A DNA stretch of 64,000 nt, taken from Anaeramoeba ignava. Lineage: Eukaryota; Metamonada; Anaeramoebidae. Made by a program: the position numbers and the translations under genes. Within the stretch, counting starts at the first letter, position 1, and each line of letters begins with the position of its first letter. Positions 1-11,900 of this stretch are shown one piece after another. The stretch lies in the NCBI GenBank assembly GCA_028826165.1, contig JAPDFW010000101.1, positions 167,450 to 231,449 of the forward strand. The letters run 5' to 3'. Under the pieces are notes generated by a model, which saw nothing but the letters and a program-made list of their open reading frames with translations, was not told the DNA's origin and made no database searches.

Positions 1-3000
1 AATTATTCAGAAAATTATTCAGAACAAAATTATCAAACAATAAATCAAAACCAAAATCAAAATCAAAATGAATTTGAAAATGAAAATGAATTCGAAAATG
101 AAAACAAAAAAAGCAAAAACAAAAATTCTCCAAAAAAAGAAATTAAATCTTCAAATAAAAAAAACCTAAAAAATACAGCAGAAGAAGAACAAAACTCAAT
201 TTATCAAAATGAAAGTGATCCTGTTCATCCAAAAAGATTTCCAATAAGAGTTCTTTCCAAAGAGAAAAATTTCCACACTCTTTTTGATTTATTAAATCTT
301 CCAGCAAAAATTTCAGAATCTTTATGGAATTTAATTATCAAACTTCCAACAAATGCAAAAATATTCCTGAAATTTAACAAAATTTCTTCAGAAATTCAAG
401 ATGAATATTTATTTTTCCAAGAAGAAAAGACATATCAATTATTGAAAACAGAACATGTATCTGCAAAGGCAAAAGAACTATTCAAAGTTATCCATTTAGA
501 TTGGGATGAAGTTTTAAATCCGAAAAAAGGATGGTTCAGTTTCTATTATTCTTTGCAAATTATAGAAGCATTAATGGTTCGTGGAATAAAAACACAACAA
601 CAAAACGCAGGTTTTTTCAATGAGAAAAACATCAAGAACGATGAATTTTGCACAAAATTCATTTCCAAAAGAGGGCATGTTCAATTACTTTCTGCTTTTA
701 TTACGTTTTGTAATGATATTGCGAATGTCCAAGAACAAAGTGATTCTCAATCCTTTATCGAGAACCATCTTTATATTTTCCCGATCATAACAGTTTTATT
801 GAATGTTCTTGAGTTTACTTCATCAGGAGATTACTTTGATTTCAAATCAATCCCAGAAATGCATCTTAATGAAGAAGTATTTGCGCAAATGATGTTGAAT
901 GATAAACAGCTTCCAAAGGAAATTCTTGTTGCCATTCATAAATTATTGAGTTCATTGCCTCAAATCTCAATTTGGGAAAAAATACCTTTTGAATCAGTTG
1001 ATGATATTAATTATGTTTGTAATGGTGCATGTGGATTATATATTCTTTTGATAACCCGTTTTCCTGATTTGTTTGAATATTCAATGTCCCAAATTCCTTC
1101 ATTCCAAAAATGGATTATGCAAATTTTATTAGCGCAAAAAAATCCACTTATTAGACGTTCAATCATAAATTTCCTTTTCATTCTCGCAACCAAAACAAAT
1201 CTAGATTCAAGAAATATTCGTTCTTTACTTCGAGAGAGTGAGCAAAATTCACAAGTTGAATTGAAATCAAAGAATATTGTTTGTTATGGAAAGAATATTC
1301 CAATGAAGTTCATTTTCCATCACACAGCTGGTTTACTTTCTCAAATTCATCAATTTGAAATTACTTGTGAAGAATATTTCTCAATGATTGTTCGTTTTAT
1401 TGAATATATTCAAAAAAATCCTCATCAAAATTTCGAGAAAGAAGATGAAAATGATTCAAAAAAGAAAAACAAAAATAAAAAGGAAAATAAAAACAAAAAG
1501 GAAAATAAACAGGAAATGAATATATTTATTAATTATGAAATTGAGGAAGAATCACAAAACCAAAAAGATTCAGTGAATCAAATTCCTTCGATTGATTTGA
1601 ACCAAATTTTAGAGGATTATGATCCTCAACTAATTGATTTTCTTGTGAATCGAGTGAAAGAAAAACAAGTCATCGAAACGAAGAAAATTCAAGACAATAT
1701 TCTATATGGATTTCTTCAATTAATAAAGCAAATTTTGCAGAGTTATCCTGAAGAAAAACAAACACGAATTGGAATTCAGCTTGGATTTATTGATGAACTA
1801 TTAAATACTTGTCTTTTTTCCTTTTTTTCCAACAAGAAACCGAAATGCAAACATCCTTTAACAAGAACTTTAGCAATGGATTTGATTGCTTGTCTTATCA
1901 ACAATAATCCACAAAACACTCAATTTTTATTTAAATTTCTTACATTACAAGCTAAGCATATCCAGCCAACAAAAGATTGGATTTATGGATTTAAATCTGA
2001 CAATGAGGAAGAGTTCCAAAGTAAATATGTTGGATTGAAAAATCAAGGAGCAACATGTTATATGAATTCAATTTTGCAACAACTGTTTTTTACTCCAGAA
2101 TTTCGCAGATATTTTCTTGATGTTCGCAAAAAACATCCTTTATTTTCAAGTTTTGCTAAAGACGATAAACTTCAATCAACTTTTAGCTCCAAAAAGGATC
2201 TTATGAAAAAAAATGAATTACCCAAAATTGAAAATGATTCTTCAATAAAAAAACCAACAAAAGAAGAAGAGCTTAAAGAAGCAAATGAAGTTTTTGTTAA
2301 TTTGCAAACTATATTTGCTTTTCTTCAAGAATCAGAATCAATATATTATGATCCAATGCATTTCTGCAAAGTTTTCAAAGATCCAACAACAAAAAAACCC
2401 ATAAATGTTCATCAACAACAAGATGCAAATGAATTTTTAAATGTTTTACTTGAAAAAATTGAGAAAAGTTTAGCAAATACAAACAAACGTTATTTATTGA
2501 ATCAAGTTTTTGGAGGAGAATTAATTCATCAAGTTATTTGTAATAATCATTTTCATTCGTCACAAAGAATTGAACCCTTTTTCACAATTGATGTACAAGT
2601 AAAAAATCAGAGGAAATTGGAGGATTCTTTAAATACTTTTGTTCAAAATGATTTATTAAATGGAGATAATCAATATTTTTGTTCTGCATGCAATGAAAAA
2701 ACAGATGCTTTAAAAAATTGTTGTATCAAAAAGTTACCAAATATATTGATAATTCATCTTAAAAGATTTGAGTTTGATTTTGAAAGGATGGAAAATATAA
2801 AAGTTGATACACGTTTTGAATTTCCAAAAGAATTAAATATGAAGCCTTATACATTAGAAGCATTAAATTTACATTTAAATGAAAATGAGAAACAAAATGA
2901 AAAACAAAATCAAAATGAAAAACAAAATCAAAATCAAAATGAAAAACAAAAACAAAATCAAAATGAAAATGAAAAACAAAATCAAAATCAAAATCAAAAT

Positions 3001-5502
3001 CAAAATCAAAATGAAAATGAAAATGAAAAACAAAAACAAAATCAAAATCAAAATGAAAGTGAAAGTGATTTATTTAAATCTGACTCAAGTTTATTTCAAA
3101 GTAATTTAATCGAAAATGAAAATGAAAATGAAAATGAAAATGAAAATGAAAATAATGATGATGAAATTAAAAATCAGTTTGAAGAAACTGTAGAAAATGA
3201 TATGATAAACAATATCTTTGATCAATCAAATGAAAATGAAAAAGAAAATGAAAAAGAAAATGAAAAAGAAAATGAAAAAGAAAATGAAAAGAAAAATGAA
3301 AATGAAAATGAAAATGAAAATCAAAATCAAAATCAAAATGAAAAAGAAAATGAAAATGAAAAAGAAAATGAAAATCAAAATCAAAATCAAAATCAAAATC
3401 AAAATCAAAATCAAAATGAAAAATCTAAAGAATATTACGAATATGAATTGGTTGGTGTTGTTGTTCATTCAGGTTCTTCAAATTATGGACATTATTATTC
3501 TTATATTGATGTTGCACCAAGTGAAGAAACATTTTTAATAGAAAATGAAAATGATAATGAAATTGAAATTGAAAATCAAATTGAAAATCAAAATCAAAAT
3601 CAAAATTTGAAAAAAAAACAAGAGCAAAATATTAATATTGAAAAAGATGAAAGTGTTGGAAATGATTTATTTAATTTATTAAAAAGTGAACCAGAAACAA
3701 CAACTAAATCACATGATTTATTTGAAAATTCACAAAATTTAGAAGCAAATCAAAAATTCAAACAAAATCCAAAAAAAGCAAATTGGAAAGAATTTAATGA
3801 TACAAGAGTATCTGATTTCAATTTAAAAAATTTAGAGAAGGAAACATTTGGAGATTGGGAAGATAATAGTAGAAATCAAATACGCCATCGAAGATTCAAT
3901 GCTTATATGCTATTTTATCGAAGAAAAAAAATACAAATTGAGTTTAAAGAAGAAGAAAAATCAGAAGAAAAATCAGAAGAAAATTTAAAAGATATTCAAG
4001 ATGTAATTGAACAAATCCAAGTCAAAAATAATTTCCAAAAATTAGAGGAAGATGTTTACGATTATACATATGCAAATTTTATATGGAAAATGATTGAACA
4101 AGATCATTCATGGATGTCAAGAATGGATTCTTTTGAAAATTCAATGCAAACAAAACCAGAACAATTAACTTTAGTTAAGTTTTCAACAATATTTTGTTTG
4201 AATGTAATTTCTCGAGCTCATGATGCAGCTAAATTTACAGAATGGACAAAACAATTAGAAGTTATTTATCATAATTGGGAAATTGCGAGTAAATGGTTTA
4301 TTTATAAAATTCTTACTTCAAAATGGTGGAAAAGTTTCTTAATTGAATGTCCTTTTTCTCAAATGAAAGATTCTTTTGTTAATTTACTTCTTGAAGTTTT
4401 TAAATCTGTTCATCATTCGGATAAAAATATTTATAATGATTTTATTTCTTTATCTGAATTCCAAAGTGATTTGAAAAGTTTTGGTGAAAATGAAGAAATT
4501 TTGAATAAAGATTTTGATTCAAATGAATTGATTGCAAAATCGATTTTGATTCAACTTATAAACAAAATGATAGGAAATGTAAGCAAATTTAAATTAAAAA
4601 TTAAAAATTTGAATTAAAAATTAAAAAAATTAATTTGATTTGAATTGATTTTAATTGATTTGAATTGATTGTTTTTTTTTTAGGTTCAAAAATATATTAA
4701 AGTTGGAATACTTCCTCATCATTATTTACAAGTAATTGAAAATTTTGCTTCACTTGGAAAAGAAGAAATTATTTATCTTTTTTCAGAAAAAACACTAGAA
4801 ATATTATTTCAATTATTTAATACAAAATGTATGAATGTTCTTTATGAACAAAGAATGCTTGATCATCAAAAGAAAGGATTTTCAATTGAATCGAATAAAT
4901 ATGAAACAGTTGAATCAGTAAAACCAATTCATTTTAAATCAATAGTTGAAATTGTGAGATTAATTATTAGTGGAATTATTTTAAATCAAAATGAAAATCA
5001 AAATCAAATTGAAAATGAAAATGAAAATCAAAATCAAAATCAAAATCAAAATCAAATTACACTCCAATTTTTCAAAAAATATAAGGATTTCTTTATTAAT
5101 ATTATTAACCAAAATGTTAATAATAATTCAATTATTCGTTTGATTCATTCTCTAAATTCAACTAATCAAGAAATAACTGAATTTTTTGAAGAAATTTGTT
5201 TTAATGAATTACATTCAAAACGATTAAGTGATATTAATATTGAATCTTTTACTGATATTCTTTTTGGAATTTTAAGAATTGAAGAGGATGATAATTTAAA
5301 ACAAACTCAAAAAATTATGAATAAATTAGCTCAAACAGTTATAGATATAACTTATAATCAAGGTTATGCAAAAATTTTATTTAAAAAAATTATTAATGAA
5401 GCTAAAACTCATCCAAATGCAAAGAAATATATTTTGCAAAACCCTGATTTATGGTCTTCAATTGGAAGTCAACTTGGAGCAAATTTAAAATTAAGGAAAT
5501 AA
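1..5502 (+). CDS. USP9X/FAF-like ubiquitin C-terminal hydrolase, 5' partial
   Basis: Cysteine protease that removes ubiquitin from proteins. The reading frame is open from base 1 with no ATG, so the start lies upstream; the TTG at 442 is internal. Exon 1 runs to 4578. A phase-0 intron (4579-4683, GTAAGC...TTTTTAG) leads to a last exon at 4684-5502, giving at least 1,798 residues. Numbering from base 1, the Cys box GLKNQGATCYMNS has catalytic Cys 686 (codon 2056). A QQQDANEF box follows, then a finger with CSAC, KKLPNILIIHLKRFEF, the His box GSSNYGHYYSYI with His 1164, and a third catalytic residue in WKEFND (Asn/Asp 1266-1267). The flanks are long helical regions as in USP9X/USP34/USP24. A run of about 180 residues rich in Asn, Gln, Glu and Lys sits inside the catalytic domain just before the His box. 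The family is certain; the exact orthologue is not. Confidence 0.93.
2878..3423 (+). repeat. GAAAAT/CAAAAT hexanucleotide run inside the USP domain
   Basis: Coding hexamer repeat translated as NE/NQ/KQ/EK mixtures. It lies between PYTLEALNLHLNE and YEYELVGVVVHSG, where USP9X-type enzymes carry a much shorter loop. It stays in frame over its whole length, which suggests selection on the enzyme. Confidence 0.9.
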
Positions 5503-5543
5503 TTTTTTAATTTAAATTTTTTAATTTTAATTTTAAATTGATT

Positions 5544-6964
5544 TTAATTTAATTTTTTTTCAAAATGTTTTGCTGATCTTTGACAACAAATTACAAGTTC
5601 ATTTCCATCTAAAGAAAAAGCAGAAGAAACAAAATTATCTGAAAATTTCTTTTCTAAAAAAATATCAAATTTTTTCTTAATAAAAATTTCTAATTTCATT
5701 TTGTTTAAACTTTCATTTTTTTGAAAGTGAAATTTTTGATTTGATTCTGAAAGTTTTTTTTCTTTTTGAAAAATAAGTTCAAAAATAGTAACAATAAAAG
5801 GAGAAGTTTGAATAGAAAGGAATTTATGATCAAAACTTAATCCAATTGTTTTTAAACAATCAAAATCACTTTTTTCTTCTTGATAAATTTTTTGTTTGAA
5901 TTTTAATTGCTTTTTAAAAACGTCCCAAATATAAATTGAATCAAAAGATGAAAATAGAACCAAATTCTTTTGAATCCAATGAAGGTTTTCTTTGAAAAAT
6001 TTGATTAAAAAATTAATTTGTAAAAAATTGTTGTTGAATTTGTTTTTGTTTTGATAAAAAATATAGAATGAAAAAGTAATAGAAATGAGTAAGTAAATAA
6101 TAAGGAAAAAATAAGATTATATAAAGATGTGTTTAAATTACGAATAGGATTTTCTAATTGTAATTGAATTTCAGGCGAAATTTTAGAATCAGAAGAAAAA
6201 GTAAAAAAATCTGTATTCCAAAGAATTAATTGTCCATAAGAATCGCCAGTAACAAAATAGGATTTTGATATAATATTTTCTGTATCTGAAGATTTTGGAT
6301 TATTTAAAGAAACTTTATCTTTGTTTAATTTAGGATTATTGTATTCAATCCAACAAATTGAAGTGAAAAAAATATTTTGAGACAAAAATTTATGTTTTAA
6401 TTGATCATCAAGTTTATCAAGATCTAAATAATAACTGAGCTGCATTGAACATAGATCCCACAAGCAGATTACGCCCTCTTTAGAACAAGAGAGCAAAGTG
6501 TCTTTAGCTTTTAATTTTTTGTTATTTTTGAATTGTATTTCTATATTTGAATTCCAGTAGATAATTGAAGTTATTTCTTCTTTATGTCTTGAAAGTACAT
6601 TTATAACCTTTTTCTCTGTTATGCTAACAATCTGTATATTTGGCTCTTCACCCCCTAATGCTATCAGGATATCTTGATATTTTGATAGACTTTCATTTGA
6701 ACTTGGACAAATGAAAATTCCTTTTGTTAAATTTTTGCCAAGAGAAAAAGGTAAGTTTTCGTAATTTCGAAATCGTGAAAAAAGTGTGAAGTTCTCGTTC
6801 TCTTTGTTTGTATAGAATAAAAGTGATTGTGTTGATCCTGTTATTAAAAAAAGATGTGCTCCAAATTCAGATATTTGATTAAAACAAATGGAAATTTTTG
6901 GACTTGAATTTTTATGAATTATTTTGTGTTTTTCTTGGAAAATTATTTCTTTATTATTTTCCAT
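5544..6964 (-). CDS. WD40-repeat protein (EED-like?)
   Basis: Two exons, complement of 6142-6964 and 5544-5989. The 152-base intron has donor GTAATT at 6141 and acceptor CAAAG at 5990, phase 1. It joins NPI to QNLHWIQKNLVLFSS in frame, giving 422 residues. WD-type blades are visible: KDTLLSCSKEGVICLWDL, SYFVTGDSYGQLILWN, NLVLFSSFDSIYIWDV, and a closing VSSAFSLDGNELVICC. The order of an ALGG blade, a RHKEEITSI blade and an LLSCSKEG..LWDL blade recalls the Polycomb subunit EED/ESC. WD40 proteins resemble each other, so this is only a suggestion. The gene is tail-to-tail with the USP gene, 41 bases apart, and starts at an ATG 50-60 bases from a T-tract element on its own strand. Confidence 0.8.
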
Positions 6965-6989
6965 TCTTTTTAATTCTGAATTATAAATT

Positions 6990-8870
6990 TAAAAGAAAAT
7001 TAAAAATGTGTAAATAAAAAAATGAAAATATAAAATATTTTAAAAATGAAATTAAAATAATTAAAATATAAATTAATAATAAAATATCAATAATTTATTT
7101 ATTTATATAAATATCTAAACATTTCATAAGTAATATATAAATCAAAATAATATTTAAATAATTAAATAATTAAATAATAAAAATGTAAAATATTTTAATA
7201 AAGAAATAAAAATAATTTAAATATAAATTAATAATAAAATATCAATATTTTATTTATTTATATAAATATCTAAACATTTAATAAGTAATATATAAATCAA
7301 AATATATTTAAATAATTAAATAATTAAATAATAAAAATATAAAATATTTTAATAAAAGAAATTAAAATAATTAAAATATAAATTAATAATAAAATATCAA
7401 TAATTTATTTATTTATATAAATATCTAAACATTTAATAAGTAATATATAAATCAAAACATATTTAAATAATTAAATAATTAAATAATAAAATGTAAAATA
7501 TTTTAATAAAGAAATTAAAATAATTTAAATAGAAATTAATAATAAAATATCAATAATTTATTTATTTATATAAATATCTAAACATTTAATAATTAAATAA
7601 TTAAATAATAAAAATGTAAAATATTTTAAAAATGAAATTAAAATAATTTAAATATAAATTAATAATAAAATATCAATATTTTATTTATTTATATAAATAT
7701 CTAAACATTTAATAAGTAATATATAAATCAAAACATACTTAAATAATTAAATAATTAAAAAATAAAAATGTAAAATATTTAAATAAAGAAATTATAAATT
7801 AAAATAGAAATTAATAATAAAATATCAATATTTTATTTATTTATATAAATATCTAAACATTTAATAAGTAATATATAAATCAAAACATATTTAAATAATT
7901 AAATAATTAAAAATAAAAATGTAAAATATTTTAATAAAGAAATTAAAATAATTAAAATATAAATTAATAATAAAATATCAATATTTTATTTATTTATATA
8001 AATATCTAAACATTTAATAAGTAATATATAAATCAAAAACATATTTAAATAATTAAATAATTAAAAATAAAAATGTAAAATATTTTAATAAAGAAATTAA
8101 AATAATTAAAATAGAAATTAATAATAAAATATCAATAATTTATTTATTTATAAATATCTAAAACATTTCATAAAATAATTTAAAATAATTAAATAAATAA
8201 AAAAATATAAAATATTTTATTTAAGAAATTAAAATAATTAAAATATAAAATAATATTTTATTTATTTATATAAATATCTAAACATTTAATAAGTAATATA
8301 TAAATCAAAGTATATTTAATTATTTAAATAATTAAATAATAAAAATGTAAAATATTTTAATAAAGAAATTAAAATAATTAAAATATAAATTAATAATAAA
8401 ATATCAATAATTTTATTTATTTATATAAATATCTAAACATTTAATAAGTAATATATAAATCAAAATATATTTAAATATTTAAATAATTAAATAATAAAAA
8501 TGTAAAATATTTTTAAAAAATTTTAAAATAAAAAGAAAATTAAAAATAAAAAAATTAATAAGTAATATAAAATATCAATATTTTATTTATTTATATAAAT
8601 ATCTAAACATCAATAATTTATTTATTTATAGTAATATATAAATCAAATATTTAATTATTTTTAAATAATTAAATAGTAAAATGTAAAATATTTTAATAAA
8701 GAAATTAAAATAATTAAAATATAAATTAATAATAAAAATATAAAATAATTTTAATAAAGAAATAAAAATATATAAATATCTAAAATTTAATAATAAAATA
8801 TCAATATTTTATTTATTTATATAAATATCTAAACATTTAATAAGTAATATATAAATCAAAATATATTAAT
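6990..8870. repeat. Tandem satellite, about 153 bp unit, about 12 copies
   Basis: The anchor ATATAAATATCTAAACATTT recurs with its ctaaac near 7115, 7270, 7425, 7578, 7701, 7853, 8006, 8158, 8278, 8433, 8603 and 8829. Most steps are 152-155 bases, some are 120-123 (internal deletions), and the last two are longer. The unit is AT-only apart from a few C and G. No open reading frame is visible. It fills the whole space between the divergent WD40 and ankyrin-FN3 genes. Confidence 0.9.
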
Positions 8871-8981
8871 TTTGGAATAAGAATTTTTTTAAAAAAATTT
8901 AAAAATCATTTTTTTTTCATTAATTTTTTTTCAAAAAGAAAAAGAAAAATAAACAGAAAAAAACAAAGAAAAATAAATAAA

Positions 8982-11900
8982 ATGGAAGAAAAAAAGAATA
9001 AAATTGGAGGATGGTTTAAAATACATCAATTAGTAAAAGAAGGAAATTTAGAAGAATTAAAAGAAGAATTAAAAAAACCAGAAACTAACGTTAATGCACA
9101 GAAAGCTGATGGATGGACTCCTTCTCATTTAGCCGCTTTAAATGACCGTTTAGATTGTCTTGTTGAGCTTGTTCGTTATGGCGCTAATCTTCATATTCAA
9201 GATAAAATTGGAAAAACTCCTTATTCTCTTGCTCTTTCTCAAAATAATTTTTGTTTAAAATTTATTCTTGTAAATTTTGCCTTTTTTCTTTTTGGAAAAA
9301 AAAATTTTTTTATATCAAACTTATTCAATTAAATTTATTTCGAACTTATTCAATTAAATTAATAATTAAATTTATATTAAAATTTATATTAAAATTTATA
9401 ATTAAATTTATAATAAAATTTATATTAATATTTATTTCAAAATTTATTTCAAAATTTATTTCAATATTTATTTCAATATTTATATTAAAATTTATATTAA
9501 AATTTATTTTAAAATTTATTTTAAAATTTATTTCAAAATTTATATCAAAATTTATATTAAAATTTATATTAATATTTATTTTAAAATTTATATTAAAATT
9601 TATATTAAAATTTATTTCAAAATTTATTTAATATTTATTTCAATATATCAATATTTATTTTAAAATTTATTTCAAAATTTATTTCAAAATTTATTTTAAA
9701 ATTTATATTAATATTTATATTAAAATTTATATTTCAATATTTATTTAATATTTATTTTCAATATTTATTTCAAAATTTATATTAAAATTTATTTCAAAAT
9801 TTATTTCAATATTTATATTAAAATTTATTTCAATATTTATTCAAAATTTATTTCAATATTTATTTCAAAATTTATTTCAAAATTTATATTAAAATTTATT
9901 TCAATATTTATTCCAATATTTATTTCAAAATTTATATTAAAATTTATTTCAAAATTTATTTCAATATTTATTTCAATATTTATTTCAATATTTATTTCAA
10001 AATTTATTTTAATATTTATTTTAATATTATATTAAAATTTATTTTAAAATTTATTTCAATATTTTATTAATATTTATTTTAAAATTTATTTCAATATTTA
10101 TTTCAATATTTATTTATTTAATATTTATTTCAATATTTATTTCAATATTTATTTCAATATTTATATTAAAAATTTATTTCAAAATTTATTTCAATATTTA
10201 TATTAAAATTTATTTCAATATTTATATTAAAATTTATTTTCAAAATTTATTTCAATATTTATATTAAAATTTATTTCCAAAATTTATTTCAAAATTTATA
10301 TTAAAATTTATATTAATATTTATTTCAATATTTATATCAAAATTTATATTAAAATTTATTTCAAAATTTATATTAATATTTATTTCAAAATTTAATTAAT
10401 ATTTATTTCAATATTTATATCAAAATTTATATCAAAAATTTATATTAAAATTTATATTAATATTTATTTCAATATTTTATTAAAATTTATTTCAAAATTT
10501 ATTTAAAATTTATATTAAAATTTATTTCAAAATTTATTTCAATATTTATATTAATATTTATTTCAAAATTTATTTCAAAATTTATATTAAAATTTATTTC
10601 AAAATTTATATTAAAATTTATATTAAAAATTTATATCAATATTTATATTTAAATTTATTTCAAAATTTATTTCAAAATTTATTTCAATATTTATATCAAT
10701 ATTTATTTCAAAATTTATTTCAATATTTATTTCAAAATTTATTTTAAAATTTATTTTAAAATTTATTTCAATATTTATATTAAAAATTAAAATTTATATC
10801 AAAATTTATATTAAAATTTATTTCAATATTTATATAAAATTTATTTCAATATTTTATTAAAATTTATTTTCAAAATTTATTTCAATATTTATTTCAATAT
10901 TTATTTCAATATTTATTTCAATATTTATATTAAAATTTATTTCAATATTTATTTCAAAATTTATATTAATATTTATTTCAATATTTATTTCAAAATTTAT
11001 TTCAATATTTATATTAAAATTTATTTCAAAATTATATTAAAATTATAATTTATATTAAAATTTATATCAATATTTATATTAAAATTTATATTAAAATTTA
11101 TATTAAAATTTATTTCAATTTATTTATTTCAAAATTTATATTAAAATTTATTTCAATATTTATTTCAAAATTTATATTAAAATTTATATTAAAATTTATT
11201 TCAATATTTATTTCAATATTTATAATCAATATTTATATCAATATTTATTTCAAAATTTATTTCAATATTTATATCAAAATTTATATTAAAATTTATATTA
11301 AAATTAATATTAAAATTTATTTCAATATTTATTTCAATATTTATTTCAATATTTATTTCAATATTTATATCAATATTTATATTAAAATTTATATTAAAAT
11401 TTATATTAAAATTTATATTAAAATTTATATTAAAATTTATATTAAAATTTATATCAAAATTTATATTAATATTTATAATAAAATTTATAATCAAAATTGA
11501 TATTAAAAATTTATTTCAATATTTATATTAATATTTATATTAAAATTTATATTAAAATTTATTTCAATATTTATTTCAATATTTATTTTAAAATTTTTAT
11601 TAAACTTATTTCAATATTTATTTTAATATTTATTTCAAAATTTATATTAATATTTATTTCAAAATTTATATCAAAATTTATTTCAAAATTTATATTAAAA
11701 TTTATATCAAAATTTATATCAATATTTATATCAAAAATTTATATCAATATTTATTTCAAAATTTATTTCAATATTATTTCAAAATTTATTTCAATATTTA
11801 TTTCAATATTTATTTCAAATTTATATTAAAATTTATATTAATATTTATATTAAAATTTATATTAAAATTTATATCAATATTTATATTAAAATTTATATCA

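Noticed and set aside
442-4617. TTG at 442 as the start of the USP gene
   Set aside because: The frame is open upstream to base 1 with coding-like sequence (DPVHPKRFPIRVLSKEKN), and nuclear genes start at ATG.
9251-9631. Plus-strand frame KFILKFIL and similar frames at 11213-11494 and 11497-11829
   Set aside because: Translations of the 12-mer intron array; codon content follows the repeat unit only.
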